DNA of 64,000 nucleotides from Chrysomallon squamiferum (taxonomy: Eukaryota > Mollusca > Gastropoda > Neomphalida > Peltospiridae). Shown piece after piece: positions 1 to 31,204 of this stretch. The translations under genes were made by a program, and so were the position numbers. Each line of letters opens with the position of its first letter. Position 1 is the stretch's first letter. The notes beneath the pieces were generated by a model. The model worked only from the letters and a program-made list of their open reading frames with translations. It searched no databases and had not been told where the DNA came from. The stretch lies in NCBI GenBank assembly GCA_012295275.1, contig CM022673.1, positions 14,184,788 to 14,248,787 on the forward strand, in the 5' to 3' direction.

Positions 1-156
1 CTGCTGCAGAAGTTGGCAGTTAGCAACAGAACAAAATCAGTAGATTTACAAGAACTTTAGCTAGTAACAACCTCTCAACATCACAACAGAGATTAAAAAG
101 ATAAAGTATAAGGGAGCTAACTCGGTCACCGATTAACAAAGTAAATATCTGTTTAC
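1..156. other. BBS5 intron, left edge
   Basis: Intronic sequence downstream of the last visible BBS5 exon. No coding match, RNA gene or repeat structure is evident. Confidence 0.4.
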
Positions 157-3047
157 CATCTGTAAATAGGGAATGCTGACATTAAAAGACTCATTGATGT
201 TGGCATGCCAGACAAGGCGAACGTTGGTGATGTAGAATGTTCCCAGATTACCCTACAACAACAACAACAACAACTACATCAATGATTAAAATATTATTCC
301 AACTTAAAATTAATACAGATTTATAGAGTATAACTTTTATTATAACAGATTAATGCAATTATGTTTTGAAACTACAGGCTTTTTATTACCGTATATACTT
401 GTGTACAAGGCGACCTTATGTATAAGTCGATGTGTATTTTAAGACCAAAAATTGCGTCATTTTAGGTATTACTTGTGTATAAGTCGACTGTAGATTCCAG
501 GCACCGTCACTATTTTTAGACCAGTGTGACAGTGCCATGAAGGCCTACGTTGTACGCCTACTGTAACATAACTTGCACGAACATACCATAATAACGTAAA
601 TGCATGTATTACACGAGCTATAGCCTAAATGTATCATAAATAGTATCTCTTTAATGTAATAGGTCTAACATGGAGACCTAACTTACCGTTATATTTAGCC
701 GTTCTATGATTTACAAAATTTGTCGGTAGTGGATATTAATGACGATTGCAATATTATTTCACCAAATTCTTTACAATTAAACAAGTGAGTTTTGTTTATG
801 AAATTAGGACCGATATTTAGTGCAATTTGGCAGAGAAGTCTGCATTCCTAGATCATTACAAGACGCCGTAAGGCGTAACGCCGTACTGGCGGTTTTCTCG
901 CTTTAAAATGTATTTTTATGTCATTAAACGAAAGAATATCATGTTTTACCTTCATATTTGGTTTTGTTATTTAATTTTTCAAAAATGTTTATACGATAAA
1001 ATTATATTTTTGAAAAACTGAAAGACCGCAATTATTTTAGATGCATCCCGTAGCAAAAAATAGTCAAAATGGCGACTCTTCGGCAACAGCTACAAAAGCA
1101 TTACCTATGTATAAGTCGACCCCCAAAATATTAGCTTAATATAGTCTCCAAAAAATTCGACTTATACACAAGTATATACGGTAGTCATAATTCATTGCTT
1201 AAACTTGATTCCGCTCGATATCCAGTATTTCAAAATTTTTTACCATTAAGGGTTGTAGATTTAATGTGTTTTAAAAATTATTTTAAATAAATCTTCAGCA
1301 AAATAAATGCATGACTCACAATAGAGAACACAAAATAAAACATAAACAATGTACATGTGTATATGTGTATATATCTGAGTAGTTATTGTAATGATAAGAA
1401 TTAACTAAATTAAACAATTTTCTTTAACTGATTGTTTTGAATAATAAAAGATAAAAGTACACAAAAAATTTGAGTGTTGCATTTTAGAAAAATTATCATA
1501 AAATAGAGTAAATTCACTTCCTCAACTGTTTATATACAACAGTTTTTATAGAACACTTTGCGATGACAAATTATTTTTACCTGGTCACTGGAAAGATTCC
1601 AAACACCATTCACTTGGTCATAGATTTCTTCTAGAGGCAGCAGTCGCAGGTTCTTGTTTTGAATCAGAGCTCCACGCAGCTTCAGATCTCGGTACAGTTT
1701 TGACGTTTCATATGCTCTGAGATAAAAGACTTAACTTTACACAAAGTAACTATTAAATAAATTATAATAGCTGTATTTTAGTATTTATGCAACGTCTATG
1801 TTAAAACAAAAAACAGCAATAAACAAATAAATAAATAAATAACAACTACAACAATAGTAATAATATAATAATAATAATAATACTATAGCAAGAGACAATA
1901 TTAAATAAAAACATATAAAGTGCACACACAGACACACACTCAAACTGAACAAAACTGAAGAGAGAGAGAGAGAGAGAGAGATATGATATTATAAGAAAAA
2001 TGAACAGAAGGGAATCATGTAATGGGAATCAATTAGCTTTTACATTTAGTAATAAATCACTTTAACTTAACTTTTACATTTAGTAATAAATTACTTTAAA
2101 TTAATTTTTAGTTGATCTGGAAAATAATTCTTATTTTGAGAAACCAACCTGTGAACTGATATGATGGAGGTGAACAGTCGAGGAGTCCCTGAAATCTGGG
2201 TAAAACAAAAAATATTTAAAAAAAGTAAAATTTAAAAAAAGTACAATTTATCAAGACAGTATAATTACAATGTCAAACTGAGATGCTTAGAAAATTTGGT
2301 AAAATATATCCTTAATTTGAGTACTGAAGTTAAAATTATACTATCTGCTTTATAATTCAGTACATTATCAGATATGTTATTTGAATTTTACATAAACAAA
2401 ATTTTTAAAAAATAAAAAGTAAAAAATAACCCTGGAAAAATAAATAATAAAGTAAATAAAAATAAATAAGTAAATTTAATTAAATTAAAAACTAATATAT
2501 AATATATAGAATAAATAATTAAATTAATATTAAAATCTATACCAGGTTAGTGAAGATGAACTCAAATCTTGTAGCTCCACATTTTGTCAGAACATACAAT
2601 GCCTCGGAATTGCCTTTGAGTTTCTGAAACAGAAGACAATCTGTTTAATAATGAAAGAAAATAATGAATTCCTCTCAAACACATGAAACAGGATAAAAAT
2701 ATTAAACAGTGAAACAGAAAAGAAGCTGACTCAATATATGGCCAAGGAATCTTGTCTTTTCAAATCTCTTTAATGTTTGTCTTCAAGGCCAGACTTTGCA
2801 GATAATAAATCTGATAATATAATAACGCATTTGTAAAACAAAGTTTTTTTATCAGTCATCAGAAGATTCAAAATGTCACCCTTCATCACCACATACTGTT
2901 CCCAGTGTATGGGTGCAAGTTGCTCCCTGCCAAAACTTTGGTTAATACAGCACACACTTAGGTAAACACTAGAGAAACAATGGACGTATTTGTTACAGTA
3001 TAGATGTAAAAGATTAAAGATATGATCAAAGCAACTACTATATATTT

Positions 3048-3116
<69 letters not shown>

Positions 3117-6100
3117 TTAAAAATGAATATTGGGAAAAAAATGTTTTATTTATAGTATTTTTTAGTTGTTGCAATGTTATTTTTTTCTGTTTATTATTTT
3201 TTTGAAATTTTTAATTTATAAAGTTATTTGTCTAATTATCGTCATCATTGCAAAAGCAATGTATTATTATGATAATTTGTGACTAATCTATTAATAAAAC
3301 AAATAATAATAAAAGCCACCAATAATAATAAAATCTCGGTGTCAACAAAATGGCGGGAATGAGAACGTTTATCAAATCAACTTAATTTCTGCAAACTATC
3401 CAATATTATTTTTTAAGAACAAAACCAGGTACGTCAAGGGGAAAAGAGGCAGCAATGGAATAAAAATTGCGACATATAAACCGTTTATTTTCGTTTGAGA
3501 ATTTATTTATTTATTACTCTTAGTCACGTGTCTGCGCGCAGAATCCACGGCCTTGTTTTCGTACACGCAACGCAACCACAGAAATCCATTGAAATTAGAT
3601 TGGTACTTTGAAAAATAATGATCAAATAATTATTATTATTTTGTTATTGTTATAATTGTTATTAGAAGTAGTAGCAGTAGTAGAATTTCATTGTTTCGTA
3701 AATGGTTCTATCCACGAACCGTAAAAGGCCGAAGACTATCGACGAAATGACGTCAACAATGAAATAACGTCACACGCAGAGGGCAGCCATTGTCATTGTC
3801 ATATGATTTTTCGCTTGCTTAATATTTGTATATTTGAGATAGGAAATTTCTGCTGTTTTCTACAAGATTTGATACTTTTATGTGTAGAAACTTAATCTGC
3901 AACAAAATTTAAATGTTCATCAAATCAGCATAATTTAATTAAAACAGTAGTATAAGTAAAGCGTTACACCCCTGTGTACTTACTATATAGTAGATATTAG
4001 TAATATTTCTGTATCCATGTTTGTGTGTTTTCGAGTTTATGTGTATGCTTATTTTATATTTGGTTAACGTTCCTGTTTAAATTATATCTACATGTTTCGT
4101 GTATGTCTAAGTTTGTATAATGTTTATATTTGTCTGCATTCTTCTTTTATATTTATGTATTTGTATACTGTGGATGTGTCTACCTGACTGTTTTATGTTT
4201 ATGTGTTCGTACAATAATATGCTGATATCTATATGTCATCTTTATGTACTTATTTATTGACGAGTCTACATGATTTATGTTTATGTAATGTTGATATCTG
4301 TGTCTCCATTATTGTTTATCTTTATGTGATTGTATAATGTTGATATCTGTGCATGTTTGTTTTATGTTTATGTGTTTGTATAATGTTTGTCTGCATATTT
4401 GTTATATGTTTATGTTTGTATAATGTTGATATCTGTGTCTGCATGTTTCTTTTATGTTTACGTGTTTGTATAATGTTGATATCTGTGTCTGCATGTTTGT
4501 TTTATGTTTATGTGTCTGTGTTTCTGTTTTCTTTTTTTATGTCTGTGTTTGTTTAATGTTGATATATCTGTGTCTGCATGTTTGTTTTATGTTTGTGTTT
4601 GTATAATGTTGATAGCTGTGTCTGCATGTTTCTTTTATGTGTCTGTCTTTGTATAATCTTGATACCCATGTCTGCATGCTTGTTTTATGTTTGTGTGTTT
4701 TATAATGTTGATATCTCTGTTTGTGTGTTTGTTTTTTGTTATTGTCTTTGTATAATGTTGATATCTGTGTCTGCATGTTTGTTTTATGTTTGTTTTTATT
4801 CTGTTTGTATGTTTGTTTTATGTTTATGTGTTTGTATAATGTTGATATCTGTGTTTGCATGCTTCTTTTATGTTTACATGTTTGTACAATGTTGATATCT
4901 GTGTCTGCATACTTGTTTTATGTTTATGTGTTTGTATGTTATCTGTGTTTGTATGTTTGTTTTTTGTTATTGTCTTTGTATAATGTTGATATCTGTGTCT
5001 GCATGCTTGTTTTATATTCACGTGTTTGTGTAATGTAGATATCTATCCGCATGCTTGTTTTATGTTTATGTGTTTGTATAATGTTGATATCTGTGTCTGC
5101 ATGCTTGTTTGCATGTTTTATGTTTATGTCTTTGTATAATGTTGATATCTGTGTCTGAATGCTTGTTTTATGTTTGTGTTTGTATAATGTTGGTGGCTGT
5201 GTCTGCATGTTTGTTTTATGTTTGTGTTTGTATAATGTTGATAGCTGTGTCTGCATGTTTGTTTTATGTGTCTGTGTTTGTATAATGTTGATATCTGTGT
5301 CTGCATATTTGTTTTACGTTTGTGTGCTTGTATAATGTTGATATCTGTGTCTGCATGTTTGTTTTATGTTTGAGTGTTTGTACAATGTTGGTGTCTGTGT
5401 CTGCATGTTTGTTTTATGTTTGTTTTTATTCTGTTTGTATGTTTGTTTTATGTTTATGTGTTTGTATAATGTTGATATCTGTGTTTGCATGCTTCTTTTA
5501 TGTTTACATGTTTGTACAATGTTGATATCTGTGTCTGCATACTTGTTTTATGTTTATGTGTTTGTATAATGTTATCTGTGTTTGTATGTTTGTTTTTTGT
5601 TATTGTCTTTGTATAATGTTGATATCTGTGTCTGCATGCTTGTTTTATGTTCACGTGTTTGTGTAATGTAGATATCTATCCACATGCTTGTTTTATGTTT
5701 ATGTCTTTGTATAAAGTTGATATCTGTGTCTGCATGCTTGTTTTATGTTCACGTGTTTGTGTAATGTAGATATCTATCCGCATGCTTGTTTTATGTTTAT
5801 GTGTTTGTATAATGTTGATATCTGTGTCTGCATGCTTGTTCGCATGTTTTATGTTTATGTCTTTGTATAATGTTGATATCTGTGTCTGAATGCTTGTTTT
5901 ATGTTTGTGTTTGTATAATGTTGGTGGCTGTGTCTGCATGTTTGTTTTATGTTTGTGTTTGTATAATGTTGATAGCTGTGTCTGCATGTTTGTTTTATGT
6001 GTCTGTGTTTGTATAATGTTGATATCTGTGTCTGCATATTTGTTTTATGTTTGTGTGCTTGTATAATGTTGATATCTGTGTCTGCATGTTTGTTTTATGC

Positions 6101-9100
6101 TTGAGTGTTTGTACAATGTTGGTGTCTGTGTCTGCATGTTTGTTTTTATTCTGTTTGTATGTTTGTTTTATGTGTTTGTATAATGTTGATATCTGTGTTT
6201 GCATGCTTCTTTTATGTTTACATGTTTGTACAATGTTGATATCTGTGTCTGCATACTTGTTTTATGTTTATGTGTTTGTATAATGTTATCTGTGTTTGTA
6301 TGTTTGTTTTTTGTTATTGTCTTTGTATAATGTTGATATCTGTGTCTGCATGCTTGTTTTATGTTCACGTGTTTGTGTAATGTAGATATCTATCCACATG
6401 CTTGTTTTATGTTTATGTCTTTGTATAAAGTTGATATCTGTGTCTGCATGCTTGTTTTATGTTCACGTGTTTGTGTAATGTAGATATCTATCCGCATGCT
6501 TGTTTTATGTTTATGTGTTTGTATAATGTTGATATCTGTGTCTGCATGCTTGTTTGCATGTTTTATGTTTATGTCTTTGTATAATGTTGATATCTGTGTC
6601 TGAATGCTTGTTTTATGTTTGTGTTTGTATAATGTTGGTGGCTGTGTCTGCATGTTTGTTTTATGTTTGTGTTTGTATAATGTTGATATCTGTGTCTGCA
6701 TGTTTGTTTTATGTGTCTGTGTTTGTATAATGTTGATATCTGTGTCTGCATATTTGTTTTACATTTGTGTGCTTGTATAATGTTGATATCTGTGTCTGCA
6801 TGTTTGTTTTATGTTTGAGTATTTGTACAATGTTGGTGTCTGTGTCTGCATGTTTGTTTTATGTGTCTGTGTTTGTATAACATTGGTGTCTGTGTCTGCA
6901 TGTTTGTTTTATCTTTGGATAATGTTGATACCTGTGTCTGCATATTTGTTTTATGCTTGTGTGTTTTTATAATGTTGATATCTCTGTATGTTTGTTTTGT
7001 TTATGTGTTTGTATAATGTTAATATCTGTGTTTGCATGCTTCTTTTATGTGTACAAGTTTGAATAATGTTGATATCTGTCAGCATGCTTGTTTTATGTTT
7101 ATGTGTTTGTATAATGTTATCTGTGTTTGTATGTTTGTTTTATGTTTATGTCTTTGTATAATGTTGATATCTGTGTCTGCTTGCTTGTTTTATGTTTACA
7201 TGTTTGTATAATGTTGATATCTGTGTCTGCATCCCTGTTTTATGTTCATGTGTTTGTATAATGTTGATATCTGTGTCTGCTTGCTTGTTTTATGTTTACA
7301 TGTTTGTATAATGTTGATATCTGTGTCTGCATCCCTGTTTTATGTTCATGTGTTTGTATAATGTTGATATCTGTGCCTGCATGATTGTTTAATCTTTATG
7401 TGTTTGTCAGTTGTTATCTGTGTTTGTATGTGTGTTTTGTTTTTGTGATTAATAGTGTACAAGCAAGGACATGCAACACACTTATCAAATACATACTGAT
7501 TAAGTAAGATATATGTTAGACACACACACATACATTTTGAGACTGACTACAAAAAACAAAACAAAATAATTAATTAGTTTTACGATTTTAAAATTAGTTG
7601 TAATTGAAAAATCACATGACCTGACTTCAGCTGACCTCTACTGAGTGTGAGGTTCTCAGATCGGAGTTTATTTTAAATTTGGTATCTAGGAAATCAAACT
7701 TGGCAATTTTTTTTGTAGAATTCTCTGATATCCATTATTTTGGTGAACCATCTAAATTTGTGTCAAAAAATGACATTTTTTTTTTTTTTTTTTTTGTCCA
7801 ACACATCAAAATTTCACTCATAAGACACAACAATTGTTGCTTGTTGATTTTTTCAACATTAATGTGAGGGTTAATTTAAATATTAACAGTAAATATTAAA
7901 AAAAAAATTAAAAAGCAGGGCAAAGTATTTAACTAAACAAAATTAAATTATAAAAAATTATCTTAAAGTTTTAAAAAAGTTTTAAAAATACTTTCACTTT
8001 AATAAACTATAAATATTGCTAATAAATTAATGCTAGGGAGTCTATTAATAAATCAGAAATAAATGAATGATTAAAAATGTAAATATATGACTTAAAAAAA
8101 AGAAATAAATATGCATTTTAAGTTAAAATAACAGGAATAGCTATATATAAATGGGTTTAAATAAATGAAAGAGATCGTATATAAATAAATGAATAAAATA
8201 ATTGTATTATTTGTAACATTTATTTGATGATTTTCAACTCTAAAATTTAAAATAATTAAAGTACTTTTATTATTATTTGTATCAAATATCTAAAGAAGAA
8301 TTTACTTTTTAACATATTTTAAATTTAATTTGTTGTGTCTTATAGTAAACAAAATTTATTTTATAATTATTTTTTATTATTTATTTATTTTTACTTAAGA
8401 TTCCTCACCATTTCTAGTAATTTTTTTATTTTTTATTTATTTTTTTATCTGTAATGTTATAGAAGTGTACCTAAAATGCAGCAACATTGAGTCACCTGGT
8501 GAGTGATGACACCCCCACCTCAGAGTGGCTAATACGGATTAACTCATACTTGAAAATGTGTTATCTGGGGGACTGTTCACCTTGGGTACAGAACAGTACT
8601 ATTTAATTAAAACTATATTAGAAACTTATAAAAATTTAAATATATTTTTCTACCATTCAATCAAAGAGCACAGGTTACACTGTAATTAATACATTGACAT
8701 ACTGTATCAGTAACAGTTGTGATTTGAACAATATATGTCATGACTTTAATAAACTTCTTGGATTGCTGTTGTCTTCTTCTTTTTCTTTTTTTAAATTATA
8801 AAATGTTTTTTATTTGCCTGATGTGGTTTTTGCAAGAGCATTCTGTTAATAAATTAATTTAAATACACAAACAGAAATCAACCTTACCGACTGGGCAGTT
8901 TTTGTTGAAATGTTGATTACACAATTCAGTCCAATTGCTGAAAATAAACAATTTTAATAACATATATATTAGTATACATATATGTGTACACATACATACA
9001 GACACACACACAAACACATATACATATCTATATATTCAAGCAACTATTTGTAAAAAAAAATTCTATTTACAAAATACAGTAGACTGCAATGTTTATGAGA

Positions 9101-10035
9101 TAAAACTGTCTTGCTAATAAAAACAATGATAAAAAAATCCCTGATTATAAACACTCAATGTTATCAAATTTTACTACTTCACTTCTGTCTTTTCTTCCAA
9201 CCATCACTTCTCACTAAGTTAAATTCAGTTTGTCATTCCATCCATCAAAAAAATTAACAACAGTTAATCAACTATTTTTTTATTTTCTCTTTTTTTTTTC
9301 AATCAAAATTTAGAATCACAATAAAAAAAAAAAAAAATCTCTGTATAGGTCTGTGAGTTGATCCACAAAACAGAGAATTATTAAAAACAGTTAAAATACT
9401 CACATAAATTGACTCTAAGCAAGGAAAGAGAATGCCAAATGATTCGCAGATTTGTTACAAGTAATCTGCCTGTACAAAGACAAAACAATGACAATATTTT
9501 AATAAGAAAAAATAAATATTTTATTTTGCATATAACTGTTTAATCATTTAAATAACAAAGAATTATACTGAGAGGCCTATTTTATTTACACACACTACAT
9601 ATTAATACTTTTTGAAAACATGAAAATAATAATAATGTATCAATGATATACAAAGTTAACTGTATTAAACAGCCTCAAATTATGTTCTCAGTGTGTGAAT
9701 GTTTTCAAAAATGATAATATCTCTTACCTCTATCACCATTATTTCCTTTTGTGTCTTCTACTGCATCAAGACGATCAATAACCTTCTCACCTGGTCTCAT
9801 CCGCATCTGACTAAAGTCAAATCAAACAAATAAATAAATAAATAAAGGTTACTGTCTAAGAAGATGTCAAAAGATTGACTGTACTACTGTAAAAGATTTC
9901 TTTTGGAGAAAGTGCCAGAAAGAAGAAACATTTTGATAGTTACTTGTACACCACTAATAAATTCGCTTTGGTGCCAGATACAATGAGACATTAGTGTGTC
10001 TGGTAATAGATATTAGCCTCGAATTAATAAATTTA

Positions 10036-10084
<49 letters not shown>

Positions 10085-10137
10085 TTTTGAAAATATATAT
10101 TACCTTTAAATGAGTTAAGGAGAAAACACCGTGCAAA

Positions 10138-10191
<54 letters not shown>

Positions 10192-10397
10192 TCATTAATC
10201 ATGGTCTTGACAACCCTATAAACAATGCTTTATTATTGGTTTTTAATGATGATGAAAATAAAATCGCTTACTATATTTGAATAATTACTAATATTAAGTA
10301 TATGTGTAAAGTATTAAATGAAAAAGATAAACAAAACATACATAGGACTAATGTCAAATCTGACATCTCTATCTTCCCACAATGTGTCCACTGACAT
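157..10397 (-). CDS. BBS5: Bardet-Biedl syndrome 5 protein (BBSome subunit), 5' eight exons, C-terminus outside window
   Basis: Minus-strand exons, in transcript order: 10397-10342, 9810-9728, 9469-9404, 8937-8888, 2623-2543, 2195-2149, 1716-1581 and 252-157. They join in phase to 615 nt (205 codons). Recognisable BBS5 sequence: start [17 protein letters not shown], then [15 protein letters not shown] (first PH-like/DM16 repeat), the linker [36 protein letters not shown], and [17 protein letters not shown] (second DM16 repeat). The family protein is about 340 aa, so about 135 C-terminal residues lie left of base 157; I see no further exon in 1-156. Exon 6 must use the acceptor before base 2195, because the nearer AG at 2190-2189 breaks phase. 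BBS5 is known as a phosphoinositide-binding subunit of the BBSome, which moves membrane proteins in cilia. The fourth intron (2624-8887) is greatly expanded by a minisatellite. Start chosen from homology; ATG at 10397-10395. Confidence 0.93.
389..1181. mobile_element. TA-flanked terminal-inverted-repeat DNA transposon (non-autonomous)
   Basis: Both ends carry the inverted repeat CCGTATATACTTGTGTA (389 inward; complement ending at 1181), and each end is flanked by TA (387-388 and 1182-1183), consistent with a TA target duplication. The motif GTATAAGTCGA recurs in subterminal positions near 423, 480 and 1110, and inverted near 1158. The interior of about 790 bp has no usable ORF, so it would depend on a transposase elsewhere. 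TA targeting fits Tc1/mariner-like or PIF/ISL2EU-like superfamilies; I cannot say which. It lies within a BBS5 intron. Confidence 0.75.
1958..1981. repeat. (GA)n microsatellite
   Basis: Pure AG dinucleotide run in a BBS5 intron. Just downstream (about 2035-2105) a segment containing TTTTACATTTAGTAATAAAT is duplicated in tandem. Confidence 0.9.
3052..3112. repeat. (GA)n microsatellite, about 60 bp
   Basis: Uninterrupted AG dinucleotide run inside the large BBS5 intron; a polypurine stretch on the plus strand. Confidence 0.95.
3340..3800. promoter_or_regulatory. CpG- and CRE-containing patch inside BBS5 intron
   Basis: A patch rich in CpG compared with the surrounding AT-rich intron. It contains AAAATGGCGGG (YY1-like, near 3349), CACGTG (3525), a CGCGC run (3534), a perfect CRE palindrome TGACGTCA (3748-3755) and a second half-site AACGTCAC (3766). 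These are promoter-type motifs, but no exon is recognisable next to them. It could be an intronic enhancer, an alternative promoter or an old mobile-element remnant. Function is inferred. Confidence 0.35.
3990..7440. repeat. 50-bp-unit minisatellite with higher-order repeats
   Basis: About 3.4 kb built of roughly 50 bp units carrying the cores TTGTATAATGTTGATATCTG and TGTCTGCATGCTTGTTTTAT. The left edge (about 3990-4320) is degenerate. Variant units recur in the same order as higher-order blocks: a diagnostic TGTTGGTGGCTG unit occurs near 5189, 5920 and 6634, giving periods of about 731 and 714 bp, the latter two blocks being nearly identical. A further 100-bp dimer is duplicated at about 7180-7380. 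It sits entirely in a BBS5 intron. Long open frames on both strands are a by-product of repeat composition, not genes. Confidence 0.95.
7441..8887. other. Remainder of BBS5 intron 4, no gene seen
   Basis: AT-rich intron with a poly(T) tract at 7777-7795 and many short A/T runs. A less AT-rich stretch at about 8460-8600 could be an old mobile-element fragment, but shows no ends or coding sequence. Confidence 0.5.
10038..10188. repeat. Two (AAT)n microsatellites
   Basis: TAA/ATA trinucleotide runs at about 10038-10085 and 10140-10188 separated by about 55 bp, in BBS5 intron 1. Poly-Tyr and poly-Leu frames across them are artefacts. Confidence 0.95.
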
Positions 10398-11322
10398 TTT
10401 TGTTTTTCTGTTTTAGGAAATATTTTCCGTCCACAAAATTAAAAGCACCACACGAATTGTTGCTTATTCTTGCGGAAATAATGCTATAATTACTTGTTTT
10501 TCGTTTAGGACCTAGTTGTTATATATTCTTCCCATAACTTGGCTACAAATAAAAACAAAATAATTAAATTTATCAAAATGATTAAAAACTAATAATATAA
10601 TTATAAAAAAGATTAATTACTGACATATAATTATTGATTGAGTGGACATTGATAATTACCACAGTGAACATAAGAAAAAAATTATTAAATAAAGTTTTAA
10701 ATATTTATTATTATTATTAGTAGTAGTAGTAGTAGCAGTAGTAGTAGTAGTTGCAGCAGCAGCAGCACTGATTTTGCCCATTTCAGTCATCTGCATCAAC
10801 TAAACTAGTCTAAAGGTATAATGGACGAAATGGCAAGTGAGGAAAATAAATAAAGAAATATAATTAAATCATTTGATTTGTTTGGTTAGAAGTAGAAAGA
10901 GAATAAACTTCTATATAAGCAAAAATTGTCTGATCAATTTAATTATAAAATTTTAATTTGTCCAACAGGTGTACCTTCAGGTCAATCGGGTCATTGGATG
11001 ATGTGACATCATTACCCAGCATTCCAAAGAAAGAAAATGGCGGTAGGCAAAGGATGTATTTAGTAGCAGAGGGGATTGGTGATTGAGCTACATTCTTTGC
11101 TGTCAAACGTTTCTTTGGAATCTCATAAAGAAGACACTTTTCTTCCGTTAATGGTAGTGATAAATTGGGATTAACGTCTTGGACAGTGTTTCAAATGGAA
11201 ATTTAATTTTCTTTGCGGCCATGTCAACGTAATCTGATGTTGAATGTGCTTTGACCTCGTCTAAGAATTGGACTAATGATTATGTCATCAAATTGAATTT
11301 ATATTTTTCTTGAACTGTGATA
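10398..11322. promoter_or_regulatory. Divergent promoter interval between BBS5 (minus) and kinesin heavy chain (plus)
   Basis: The two start codons are 925 bp apart, back to back. The kinesin side (about 10950-11320) has more balanced base composition and includes GAAAATGGCGGTAGG near 11034, a YY1-like motif also seen at other promoters in this window. A mixed (TAG)n/(GCA)n microsatellite lies at about 10718-10766. No TATA box can be singled out in so AT-rich a background. The transcription starts are not visible from sequence, so the promoter call rests on gene position. Confidence 0.4.
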
Positions 11323-30400
<19,078 letters not shown>

Positions 30401-30854
30401 TAAGTGTTGTTTTTGTTTCTATGAACTGAAAATGTACTTAAATTTTTATTACTGTTTGAGGAAGATTGTTCTGTTTAAAAGATAGATTCTGTACCAGCAT
30501 AAAAATTTAGAAAAATAAAATCTGTATGGGTAATTATTACATTAGTAGCAAAATATATGTAATATTTTTGTTTTTTAGGGGTTTGATACTTTTAGCTTTA
30601 TTTGAAGATGAAGATAATATTTTTGGAAAAGAAAAAATAGTATTTAAATTTTGTTTTTTAAATTGTTTTTTAGATGATATTATATTATGTTCTAACTGTT
30701 GCATGCTATTATTTTGAAAGGCATTTAAAAAATATATTACACATATTTAATTATTTTAAATGTGTTAACCTTAAAACTAATATAGTAATTCAATTTTTTA
30801 TTATTATTTATTTTTTCATGATATTGTAGTATATTTTATTTACATGTATTTCAG

Positions 30855-31172
30855 ATGCAGAGTGTAATACGAAGCGTGGTAACACAAAGACACACTCTCT
30901 CACAGTAACAACAAACTGGCCTGGCAAACTTTTCTGTGCTGCTTACCTCTCTCTACTCGGCATGGTGCAATATCTTTTTTTTTTTTTCAGTTTTCAAACT
31001 ATTTTTTTTTATTCTGTGTGTTTGTGTACATCTTACCAAATATTCAGTGAACAGTGCTACGTTTTCAACATGCCAGGATTTGGCTGGACACTTGCAACAA
31101 AGCAGTTTTTCTTGCTGTTTATCACAAATGAATATTCTGAGATGTGTCCATTGATGAGGTTTCTGTCACAGG

Positions 31173-31204
<32 letters not shown>

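Noticed and set aside
2770-2955. Minus-strand open frame with [15 protein letters not shown]
   Set aside because: Looks protein-like and could be a decayed mobile-element fragment, but I recognise no family and see no element ends; too weak to call.
4353-6751. Many 60-107 codon open frames on both strands (Cys/Val-rich plus, [10 protein letters not shown]-type minus)
   Set aside because: All fall in the 50-bp minisatellite, shift frame with each unit and have no start, splice or family context; open because the unit lacks stops.
3990-7440. CRISPR-like regular repeat array
   Set aside because: Units are contiguous and diverged with no unique spacers, in a eukaryotic intron.
10398-10560. X-box (RFX site) in the BBS5 promoter
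   Set aside because: Expected for a cilia gene, but no sequence fits the two half-sites convincingly.
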